Source of the DNA: Prochilodus magdalenae
Lineage: Eukaryota > Chordata > Actinopteri > Characiformes > Prochilodontidae
DNA: 64,000 nucleotides
Assembly (NCBI GenBank): GCA_024036415.1
Contig: JAMWET010003916.1
Coordinates: 350,001 to 414,000 of the forward strand
Direction: 5' to 3'
The notes under the pieces were generated by a model, which was not told the origin of the DNA, did no database searches, and worked only from the letters and a program-made list of their open reading frames with translations. A program made the position numbers and the translations under genes. This document shows, piece by piece, positions 1 through 12,400 of this stretch (position 1 is its first letter; every line of letters starts with the position of its first letter).

Positions 1-167
1 AAATACAGCAGAAGTGCAGTACAGTCCCATGCCAGCGCTCGTACCCTGAGTGTAGATGAATTTAGGTCATAAGTGCAGAACAATGCATTTGATATGTACT
101 CTGATTAGTGCTAACTTCAGTTCTTACTATTTCAAGAACTGTGTAACTGTTGTTTTGCTGTGCCCAG

Positions 168-420
168 CTATTAACTGTGAAAGAGGACGAAATCCAACCC
201 ATGAACCCGCCGAAATTTGACATGATTGAAGACATGGCCATGCTGACCCACCTCAACGAAGCCTCTGTTCTCTTCAACCTCAGCCGCCGCTACAGCTTCT
301 GGATGATCTATGTGAGTCTGACTCACTGTGGCTCTTTACAGTGCTTTGGAAACACAACAAAACACATTCAGTCTTTCAGATCCAGTGCACTGCAAATCTC
401 TCTCTCTCTCTATTTCTCTC

Positions 421-482
<62 letters not shown>

Positions 483-3400
483 TATACAGTTGTAGGGAAT
501 TCTTATGCAGTTGTAAGTATAAAAGTACATGTTTATTTGGCTTTCTAAGTAAAAATAAGACATTTTCTACAAGAAATAAACTTACATATGGCACATTTCT
601 GAAAACTATTACAGAACATGTACAATTCGTGCCACAAACCTGTGGCATAACACATACAGACTACATTTAATTCCCCGCAATGTGTTAAAATCACCACACA
701 AACAGTAACTGTGTTACCATGTGCAGAAGTCTGTAGAGGATGTGTACCTATTTTCACAAACGAGCAAAACATAATTTTATATTGCTACCCCAATTTTGCA
801 TATATGCTTCTGTTCTTATTTTATTTTATTTTTTGTCTAAAGCAAGGACCAATACATGTTTTCTTGAATAAAACAAGGGCCAATATGTGGGGCCACATTC
901 TTAAAACTAAATAACAGTTTTACGGGAGTAAATTGATTAATTAATTAAAGAGTGAAATCATGATACAAACGTCCAACGAAAAGCAATACCCCGCCACCAA
1001 CCCAACTGCCCCCGCTGCTGAGCCACAATACATTCATTTAGATTAATTCTATCATGTTCTTTAGTGTTTCTTTTTTCAGTGCGTTAAAAGGGCCCACAAA
1101 AAGGAATTTCCACAAGACTTTCCTGGCAGCTGAGAAAAGTGGTTTCAATGGTTTCAGTGGTTCCCTCTGGCATGTCCTGTAGCCTTTATACCTTTACAGA
1201 CAGCTTGCATGCACAAAAGCTCCGGGGATGGAGAAGGGAAAAACGGGAAAGCATAATAAGCCCACTTTAAGATTTAATAGCCTATTTCATGAAAACATTA
1301 ATAAAAAAACAGCCAGTTTAAATCTTTGGGATAAAGAAATGTTGGGAAGGAAAGGTTAGCTTTTAATAACAGAATTATGAGCCTCTGTATGTTTGAGAAG
1401 TTAAAAGTCTTGCTCTTCTCTCCCACAGACCTACTCAGGGCTGTTCTGTGTGACAGTAAACCCCTACAAATGGCTCCCAGTCTATGCTCCCGAAGTGGTT
1501 GCTGCCTATAAGGGAAAGCGGCGCTCGGACGCTCCTCCTCACATCTACTCCATAGCTGACAATGCTTACAATGACATGCTAAAAAGTAAGCCCATGTCCA
1601 CTCACACCTTTCCTCATGAATTTTACAGAAATCGAAATGCACTTGTGTACAAGCTTTCTGATTCTCTCTGTTTGTGCCACAGATCGTGAAAACCAGTCCA
1701 TGCTCATCACGTAAGTCAGCTCTATCTTGAACATGATTCACACTTTTTTAGCTACATAATAAGTTAAATCCAGTCTCATTTGTTCACTGTATGGTCATTA
1801 TTTAATCAGGAAGAGGTATAAAAACTGGGTGTAGCTGTTTTTCCCAGTGCCCCATCATGCTCTCAGTTTTGTAAACATGCTGTTGGTGTGTGTCCATATT
1901 TTCTGACCCATTTTGTCCACTCCTAGCGGAGAGTCCGGTGCTGGCAAAACTGTCAACACGAAACGAGTAATTCAGTATTTTGCCATTGTAGCTGCTCTTG
2001 GAGAAGCAGGTGGCAAAAAAGGAGTAAGAGCAGAAAGCTTCCCCTCTGTGTTTTTGTTTTTTAATTACTCATCCTTTTCCCTATTTTTACCCCAGTTTTT
2101 TTTTCTTCTTCTCCATTTTATGTTGTTTTTTGAATTTTTAATCTTTCCTGAATGTTTACCAATTCCCCTCCGGTACCGCCGTACCCTGGAAATAAAACAC
2201 CCAACGTTTTTAACAGCTAGAGTGTTTTGAAGCCCAGGTTTTACTACATGTTTTTTGTCAACCCCTTTTTATACCACTGTTTTATACCACATTCCTTGTT
2301 CTCATCTGTGAGCGGTTTTAGCCTTAATAACAGTGTTTGTAGGTTTTTTGTCACTTCACTTGTTTTTGAGACCAAGTCCTGTTTACATCCATTCCCTTCC
2401 ATCATGGTGAATAATACTTCATGTCCATCAGTTTCCATCAATGTGTCTCCCTTTCAAAGATTCTTTCTTTTGCTTTTTTTCCTCCTTGGTTTTTTAAATC
2501 ACTCACCTTTGACTCCACATGCACACTTCTCACTGTCCACCTTAAAACACACACAGGGTACGCTAGAAGACCAGATCATAGAAGCCAACCCAGCCATGGA
2601 GGCGTTTGGCAATGCTAAGACAATAAGGAATGACAACTCGTCCCGCTTTGTAAGTGAACAAGGCCTGTGACGTTGAATATGGATATGAGATATTACTGCA
2701 GTTCTCTGCTTCACCTGCCTTTTTTCATTTCTCTCCGCTCAGGGCAAATTCATTCGAATCCATTTTGGCCCTACGGGAAAGCTGGCATCTGCGGACATTG
2801 ACATCTGTAAGAAGATCAGACAAACTGCATCTTGTTTTTGTCTGTATTGAGTGGAAGTGCTGCTCCTCTTCTAAACTCCTTCATTCATTTTTAGATCTTC
2901 TTGAGAAATCCAGAGTGATATTTCAGCAACCTGGAGAGAGGAGCTACCACATCTACTACCAAATCTTATCTCAGAGAAAACCAGAGCTTCAGGGTATGGA
3001 AGAGCGAATGCACCATCAGATGAGAATCGTTTCTTCTTTCCAAACATTATTTCATCTGACCTTTTCCATTGCTCAAACACAGACATGCTGCTGGTGTCAT
3101 CGAATCCCTTTGATTACCACTTCTGCTCTCAGGGTGTGACCACAGTAGACAATCTGGATGATGGAGAAGAACTACTTGCAACTGATGTAAGTACAACTAT
3201 GGAAACAATCTATCAAGTGTAAATGGTACATGAACCTACAGTACTGTACCTACAGTCAGAGACCACCCTGTATTTAATTCATCTCCAGTCAGAACAGCCG
3301 TCATGGACAACTTATTCATTCAACAGAATCAAAAACAGAAAACATTACAGAAAGTCACAGTGAAGCAGATAAAGCAGCTGTCAGTGTGTCCACCCTGAAT

Positions 3401-6400
3401 TGAGCCCCAACATTTTTCCACATTCAGTTAAAAAGTTCAGTTGAAGATGTTGGTTGCATGTTCTGCTTCTCATTATCCACGTAATCTCTGTCACTAATTT
3501 GGACTCATTTCAGATGTCCAGTTTGTAGTGTAAAATAATATCAGCTACCCTGATTACAACTTGTTCTTTTAAGAGACTCACTTTCAAACTTTCAAAGAAA
3601 TCTCTAAAGTTCAGTCCTAGGAATTGGTTGCATTCTCTGCTTCTCATGCTCTAAGTAATGCCAATAGCAAATTTGGGCTCATCAGGAACCTAATGAACCC
3701 TTATATTACATCTTAGATGTTCAGAGTGTAGTGCAAAATAACATCAGATTTCCCATTAATACTTTATGATTTTCATTAGTATCATTGTTCAGTTTTAGAA
3801 GGTGGTCTCAATTCCATATTTAGAATCACTGGCTCATTAAACCCTACTCATCTCCTAGTGTAGTACTGTCTTCTTGCCTTTGTTAGAACTTCTATTCTAC
3901 AGTTCAGTCACATTTTCTGGTTCTCACAATCCAAATACTACTAAACACTGTCAGTGATGGTATGGTCTGGACGTTGATGTGGTCAGTTGTTCTAAGAACA
4001 CCAGCAGGTTCTTTGTCTGGTTTACAGAATTAGTTTTTTTTCTGTTGTTCATGTCCTTCTCTTAGTAAGGGATTCTTTACAGCTGCACATCTTTTCAGAC
4101 CTGTACTACTGAGTTGTCTTCTTACAGTGGAAGGATTGGTGGAAAATAAGTGGAGCTTGTTAAAAAGCTTTAAATGCTATTTGTCTGAGAATGTTTGGGT
4201 GGTCTAGCACGTCTGTTAGAAGCCCCAGTTACATTCTTAAACAGAAATTCTTGCTCCTTTTTCACTTCCTTATCATCCCTTCATTATCCAAGTGAATTGT
4301 CTTATATGGAATCCCCTCAAAAATATCTTTTACCAAAAATGAACTTACACATTATGACCATTATGACTGGAAATTAAATGAAGCATGATCTCTTACCTCA
4401 TGATCTCTTACACAGTGATGTAACCATGCCTACGCCTTAAGCACTTCTTTAACCCTCTTGTTTTGTGTCATTTTAGCATGCCATGGACACTCTTGGCTTC
4501 ACTCCTGAGGAGAAATATGGCTGCTATAAGATTGTGGGTGCCATTATGCACTTTGGTAACATGAAATTCAAAGTGAAGCAGAGAGAAGAGCAGGCAGAAG
4601 CTGACGGCACTGAAAGTACGAGCAACTCTCTTACCAAAACACATAAGTCCACCATATAGCCACAAGACGTGCCATTCATAAACTCTGATGTGTGTTGCTC
4701 AGGTGCAGACAAAGCCGCCTACCTGATGGGAATCAACTCAGCTGAGCTTATAAAAGGCTTGCTTCACCCCAGGGTGAAGGTGGGCAACGAGTACATCGTG
4801 AGAGGCCAGACTGTAGAACAGGTGAGTTTGATCACGAGAACAAGAGTACAGGTGTCTTAGAACATTATGAGGAAACGTTTGTACTGAACCTCTGCTTCTG
4901 TGGATTCCTAGGTGAGCTACGCTGTTGGAGCACTCGCCAAAGCCACATATGATCGCATGTTTAAATGGCTGGTCAGCAGGATCAACAGAACACTCTACAC
5001 GGCCCTCCCTCGCCAGTTCTTCATTGGAGTTCTAGACATAGCTGGCTTTGAGATCTTTGAGGTGACTGCATTAGTTTAGGAAGTTCTAAGCAGGTTGTGT
5101 AATACAGGAACACGTTATTCTAATATTATACATGTTACTTTCTCTTTTCAACAGTTTAACAATTTCGAGCAGCTGTGCATCAACTTCACTAACGAAAAGC
5201 TGCAGCAGTTTTTCAATCACCACATGTTCATCCTGGAACAAGAGGAATATAAGACTGAGGGCATCGAGTGGACTTTCATTGACTTTGGCTTAGACCTACA
5301 GGCCTGCATCGACCTCATTGAGAAGGTGGGCTTACTTTGTGTGTGTAGATGTTGGTTTGAGTGAGAGTGCACTTGAGACCAAAAGTATTTGATCTTAACA
5401 TTTTAAGTGTTTGAGATGACTGTCTTCTATTGACAGCCAATGGGCATAATGTCTATAATGGAGGAGGAATGCATGTTCCCCAAAGCCACAGACAGCAGCT
5501 TCAAAGCTAAACTCTACGATAACCACCTTGGCAAGTCCCCCAACTTCCAGAAGCCAAAACCTGACAAGAAGCGCAAATACGAGACCCACTTTGAGCTGGT
5601 TCACTATGCTGGTGTGGTGAGTGTAATTTACCAACCTACTCCAAATACAGAGGCTTAAATAAGGCTGAATAACGAATTAGCATCCCCTTACAACTGTGTT
5701 CACAGGTGCCTTATAACATCAGTGGGTGGCTGGAAAAAAACAAAGACCCTCTGAACGAGACTGTCGTGGGCATCTTCCAAAAATCATCCAACAAGTTAAT
5801 GGCTAGCCTCTTTGAACACTTCATCAGCTTAGACGCAGGTACATACACCACATGTCCAAATCTAGCTTTAGCTGTATGAAGTAAACATGTTTGTGTTTAC
5901 TGACAAAATGAACATACGTATGTACAATTACTGCTGACAGAATTTATAGGGACATCATCAGTGACCTACATTTCTTGGTACTCTGGCAGGGGCGGAACCA
6001 AAACCTGGAGGCAAGGAGAAGAGGAAGAAAGGAGCATCATTCCAAACAGTGTCACAACTTCATAAGGTGGGTAGTAAAGCAGGTATTAGGAGGGTTGAGT
6101 TGAACGATGGAGCTTTGATAAGTGTAATTAATCAAGAGAGATGATGTAACAGTAAGGAATCAAAATGATGATAGTGAAGCGAACATCAATTAATACTACA
6201 CAAGCTACTTCATATCCAAAGAGAAACTTGGCCGTTCTTTATGGACCCATATGCGCTACACTGATGATCGAGAGTGAGGCAGTTAAGACTTGCAGTGATG
6301 TTTAGGTAACTTCACCCATGAACATCACTTTAAGTCTGTGCTGGCTCTACTCTCACCTTCAGCACTGAAGACCACTGTGGTAAGACTCCACCCCTCTGGA

Positions 6401-9400
6401 TCAGAAGAATTGCAGCTGAAGTTCCCGCAGGTTTTAAAGTGTTCACCAAATGTTTAAACATGAAGATAATACTGAGCTTCTTTACAGGAGAACCTCAACA
6501 GGCTGATGGCCAATCTGAGGAGCACTCAGCCTCACTTCGTTCGCTGCATCATCCCTAATGAGACCAAGACTCCAGGTATGTAGAGGAACAAGATACGATT
6601 AGTTTAATCTTAGGTCAGACCTCCAGGCCTATTTTCCGCTGTAAGGCCAGGCCTATCCGAGCATGAACAATAATTTAAAATGGCATTTCCACATGGACAC
6701 AGTTCAGCACAGAACGTTTACAAACCTATACATGGCCAGGGCCACAAGAACCTCTCAGATGGGATGGCTTAATTCTGTAGCTAATTAATGATCGATTCTA
6801 CATTTAAGCTGTTGTGCCACCACATCCTGCTTCCTTTAGTCAATCATTAGTCTAACAGCAATCACTGAATGTTGAACAGTACTGCTAACCAAGGTTAGTA
6901 TTAGCTCAGCTTAGTATCTGCTTATGAATTCCAGGATGTGCCATCACAGATCTCCCTGTTTTTTAGATGTCTCATATGGTGTCTCTTACTCTTTCTCCCG
7001 TCGTGCCTAGGTATGATGGATCCTTTCTTGGTTTTGCACCAGCTGCGCTGTAATGGAGTACTAGAGGGCATCCGCATCTGTAGAAAGGGATTTCCTAATC
7101 GCATCCTATATGCAGAGTTTAAACAGCGGTGAGTTTTAAGCATTAGTTGATGATTCATAAGAACAGGACTATTGTCCAAGTCTCAGTGGCTTAAAAACTT
7201 AACGTTAAACATGAAATCAAGTACATGTCATTTTCACTCGTAAAGAGATCTGACCTTTCTTTGCCATTGTTTTGGAAGCTTGTGATTGAAACCTTGTCCT
7301 GTTTTTATTTCTCCAGGTACCGTATATTAAACCCTTCAGCTATTCCAGAGGATACATATGTGGACAGCAAAAAGGCTGCAGAGAAGTTGCTAGGTTCGCT
7401 GGAAATTGACCACAGTCAATACAAATTCGGCCACTCCAAGGTGAAGAAAAAAAGTCACATCTCTTTTTACCTCTTTCTCCATTAGTCTGTGTTTACTCTG
7501 GTGTTTTGACCCTGACTGCATTCTAACCTGTAAAATACACAGGTGTTTTTTAAGGCCGGTCTGCTTGGTCAGCTGGAAGACATGAGGGATGAGCGACTGG
7601 CAAAGATCATCACCATGTTGCAGGCCTTCTGCAGAGGCAAACTCATGAGGATGGTCCGAAGAAAGATGATGCAAGAGAAGTATGCCGTATTAACATGGAG
7701 TTTACTGATAGACATGAGCCAGGTTTGGCTCATTTCATTTTGGAAGCCAGACTGTTCACTGTGTCATGCATTAGAGAAGCCAAAGTTGCACTACAAAGCA
7801 GTAATGACCAGATTCTAGAAAGCCAATGTACCAACAATCCACCCATACACACATTATAATATGGGAATTCTACAGATTTTTCATCATTTCCATATAGTTT
7901 CATTGTTGAGATGAAGACTAGTTTAATATTCAGAGTAGTTTAATGTGAAATAGTTGCATGCATACATCTGTTATTAATGTCATTTTAAAATATGGCACGT
8001 TTCACACCAAACCTTTCGTTCCAGTTTTGAAAAAAAGGTGGAATTCCCATTTCAAGTAGCTTATTGCCACTAATTGAATCCGATTCAATACAGGAATCTT
8101 TCAAGATGTTTGTTGTTTAGCTCCTAAGCTGTTCCTAACCACAGTGCTAAAGTGTTGAATGTGAGGGTGTGGGACTGTGAGTTTATAGATCTATGCGAGG
8201 AATGCTTGGAGTAGGTCTGGCCTGTGGTGTGGCGTGTGTCGGGCGTGTGTCCACACACAAACAGGCAGGATTTTGTGTGTGTGGTCCCTGTGGAAAAAGC
8301 CTGTTAAACCCTTTCCACTCCATATGGCATTGACAAAAGCAGGTGTGGTGGTGGGTCATGTGTCCCTCACTGACTCTCCATGCCAGTTGTCCTGTACCCC
8401 CCCGCCCCCAGTCAAACCTCCCCTATTATAAATAACCTCCATCTATGCACCTGCTCCCTCTCTTGCTCCTTTGTTAGGAATGGTTGTAGTCAAGAGCAGA
8501 CACATCGTTGAAATGCCAGCCCAGGTGACTGAGGATTAACTCCTCTTGTTTCACCAGTGAGTTGGGTTGCAGATAATCAATGACCTCTGTCCAACCTCTG
8601 ACTGTCCCTCTGTGTGCTGTCATGCCAGCAATGCGGAATTGATTTACTCTCCAGGCATGTTCAGTGTCACCACAGGCTTACTGATATAGAACACAAGACA
8701 CAATGGCGTGTGGCGCTCTGGCCGTATTTGGTGTTGGCCTTGCTGAGCTAATTTAGAACAATGGGGGCAGAGAGTTTGGGTTGCACCATCAAAACGAAGG
8801 CTGTTCCCCTTTGCATTCAAACGACAATTAAAACTTCTGGGCCATAGTGCTGATAGTGTGTTCAGAAAGTGTGTTCAGCCTAAGGAATCTTCGTGGTCAT
8901 TAGATTCACCAGTGGTCAATAATAATGGCCATTTATGGATTTTATTTGTGCTATGAATTAGTTATGGGCAGTCCCCTGGAATGTAAAACATTAATCAGAC
9001 GAGTCTGCTTTGGAACCTTTGAGGACTCAGGGATGAGCCTGTTTTACCTCCCTCTTTTGCATATGTGGGATCTGTATGTAAAGGTGTTTGTGGTTCACAG
9101 TATATACTAAACTTTCCTTATTCAACTCCATTCAATATAATTGCAGTTTTCCATTCCAAGGAACCTTTAAAGTCCTATCGTTGGCCATAACAATTGCAGC
9201 ACACGTATTTTGGCATACATATCGTCGCTGTCCAAAGAAAATCATGTATCTCCAAAATGGCAACTTTACAGGAGAGGCCAAAAACCTAATTCAATTTTAA
9301 TGTAAGTCAATGGAACCAGACGTCTTCCCAAGCAGTTTTGGGCCATTTCTGTTGGTCCATTCATCATGAGATTCTCACTTAGTGTAAACAGCAACTGATG

Positions 9401-12400
9401 TGTTTAAATGATGCATAAAAGTCAAAATGGACAAAACTGGAGATACATGTTTTTCATTGGACAGCGACGATAAAAATTTCCCAATATGTAAATAAGCAAG
9501 TGGATGGAAAAGATGCTACCCAACTCCAAAAGGCATTTTCTTCTTTTTCTTTCGCAGGGAGGCTATAACAGTGATCCAGTGGAATATCCGGTCGTTTTAT
9601 GCAGTCAAGAACTGGCCATGGATGTGCCTCTTCTTCAAGATCAAGCCTCTTCTGAAGAGTGCAGCCACCGAAAAGGAGCTAGCCACTCTTAAGGAGGAAT
9701 TCCAGAAGTTGAAGGAGGCACTGGAGAGATCAGAGGCCAAGCGCAAAGAGCTGGAAGAACGACAGGTCTCCCTGGTGCAGGAGAAAAATGACCTCTCTCT
9801 GCAACTTCAAGCTGTAAGTGGTTAGAATCCTAAAACTCATCTTGGGGTGTAGCTTTTAATGCTGAAAACTAAATATTACCATATAATAATAAATCCCACA
9901 TGGAAACGTAATAATTATTGGACATTTCAATACCTACACAGCATATTAAGGGGAAACTCATTCTCACAGATCATTCACATTTGACCTGCAGGAACAAGAC
10001 AATCTGGCAGATGCAGAAGACAGATGCAACCTGCTGATCAAGGCTAAGATTCAGATGGAAGGGAAAGTGAAGGAGCTTATGGAAAGATTGGAAGATGAAG
10101 AAGAGATTAGTTCTAGCTTGATGACCAAAAAACGCAAGCTAGAGGATGAGTGTGCAGAACTGAAGAAAGACCTAGATGACCTGGAGATGACCTTGGCCAA
10201 GGTGGAGAAAGAGAAACATGCCACTGAAAACAAGGTGCGAGGAGCGCAGCGGATAGAACTGTTAAGGAACTTGTGTGTCCATTTGAACTATCTTGTTCTT
10301 AATATCACTGTTATCTCAGTTTGGACACGTCTCACTTTAATTTCTGTCTGGTGTCCAGGTGAAGAATTTGGTGGAGGAGATGGCAACTCTAGATGAAAGC
10401 ATTCTCAAGCTGACTAAAGAGAAGAAAGCCCTTCAGGATGCCCATCAGCAAGCTCTAGAGGACCTGCAGGCAGAAGAGGACAAGGTTAACATGCTGTCCA
10501 AGGCTAAAATCAAACTGGAGCAGCAGGTGGATGATGTAAGTGTGGAGCAAACCCATCAAACCAACATTGGGATAAGCAAAGCCCACCACACAGTGTGCAC
10601 TGCATCTGTAGCACATAACTTCACACTTGAAAAAAGATCAGTTTATCATTATGTATTGTGAAAACTATGTGAGCCAGTGAACTCTCATCCACAGCTGGAA
10701 GGCAGTCTGGAACAAGAGAAGAAGGTGCGTATGGACCTGGAGCGAGTCAAGCGTAAGCTGGAAGGAGACTTAAAGCTATCTGTGGAGTCAGCCATGGACC
10801 TGGAGAATGACAAACAGCAGCTAGAAGACAGGCTGAAGAAGTAAGTTATTGAATGTCAGATATGGATTTGTCACATTCAAGATGGCGACTAGAACTCTAG
10901 ATGTGTGTTGTTTGTGAAGCTAATAAAAGACTTGTTTTTCCTGCTCAGGAAAGACCTTGAAATGAGTCAAATGAACTCCAAGATTGAAGATGAACAAGCC
11001 CTGGTGCTTCAACTGCAGAAGAAAACAAAGGAATTGCAGGTGAACTGATTAAGCAACTAGTATAAAAGTGTATCCAATTACATTCCAATAACCAAGTAAA
11101 TTAGAAGTGTGACTGATGGGATGATTTTCTTATAGACCCGTATCGAGGAGCTGGAGGAAGAGCTGGAAGCAGAAAGGTCAGCTCGAGCAAAGGCCGAGAA
11201 GCAGCGTTCAGATGTAACCCGCGAGCTGGAGGAGCTGAGTGAGCGGCTGGAGGAGGCCGGGGGAGCCACTGCAGCTCAGATTGAGATGAACAAGAAGCGG
11301 GAGGCAGATTTCCTGAAGCTGCGTCGAGACTTGGAAGAAGCCTCCTTACACCATGAGGCCACGGCAGCTTTGTTGAGGAAGAAGCATGCAGACAGTGTGG
11401 CCGAGCTGAGTGAGCAGTTAGACAACCTGCAAAGGGTCAAACAGAAACTCGAAAAGGAAAAGGCTGAGGCCAGGATGGAGGCCGAGGATCTAGCTTCTAA
11501 TCTGGAGCACCTCTCAAGGACCAAGGTGAGACATTACACCTGTCCTGTTCCGCAGAAGACTAAGCTCGGTATGTCCTACAGGCACATATACGAATCTTCT
11601 CCAAGATCGATATACGCTACATGCATTGCGATTGAAGGGTAACCTTTTTAACAAGACCGTGATATTCACTCAGGCTGCAACAGAGAAGATGTGCAGGATG
11701 TTTGAGGACCAGCTGAATGAATCTAAGGCCAAAGTGGAGGAACTACAGAGGCAGTTAATGGACGTCACCTCTCAAAAAGCCCGTGCTCAGACAGAGGGTG
11801 GTAGGTGAAGATCAGAAGAACTCTTCTTGCTATGACCTTTTGAACTTGTGACAACTAACACCTTGTCCATCCACAGCGGAGACCAGTCGCAGGTTGGAGG
11901 AGAGGGAGGTCTTGGTCATGCAGCTTCAGCGTACCAAAATCTCTCTGACACAGACTGGGGAGGACCTGAAGAAACAGCTGGAGGAGGAATGCAGGGTGAG
12001 ATGATCAGAGGCAGGCCTAGAAATATTGATCTGTTAATTCACAAGATTAAAAATTTACGTAAAACTACGCTTGTCTTGCTGCTTCAGGCAAAGAATGCTT
12101 TAGCTCATGCAGTGCAGTCATCCAGACATGACTGTGACCTGCTGAGGGAGCAATTTGAAGAAGAGCAGGAAGCTAAATCTGAGCTGCAGCGGGCCTTATC
12201 CAAAGCTAATGCAGAGATTGCTCAATGGAGGACGAAATATGAGACTGATGCTATTCAAAGGACAGAGGAGCTGGAGGAGGCCAAGTAAGTGTTCTTGGAA
12301 ATCTGGTACATTATACTGGGTGCAGACATTAAAGGAAAATGATTAGGCTACATAATCATGATGACAACAAGTGAATATATGACAGGATGACTTACTGCAC

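Noticed and set aside
7680..9557. Searched the largest MYH7B intron as the location of mir-499
   Set aside because: No miR-499 seed is present there; the hairpin lies in the earlier intron at 6067-6487.
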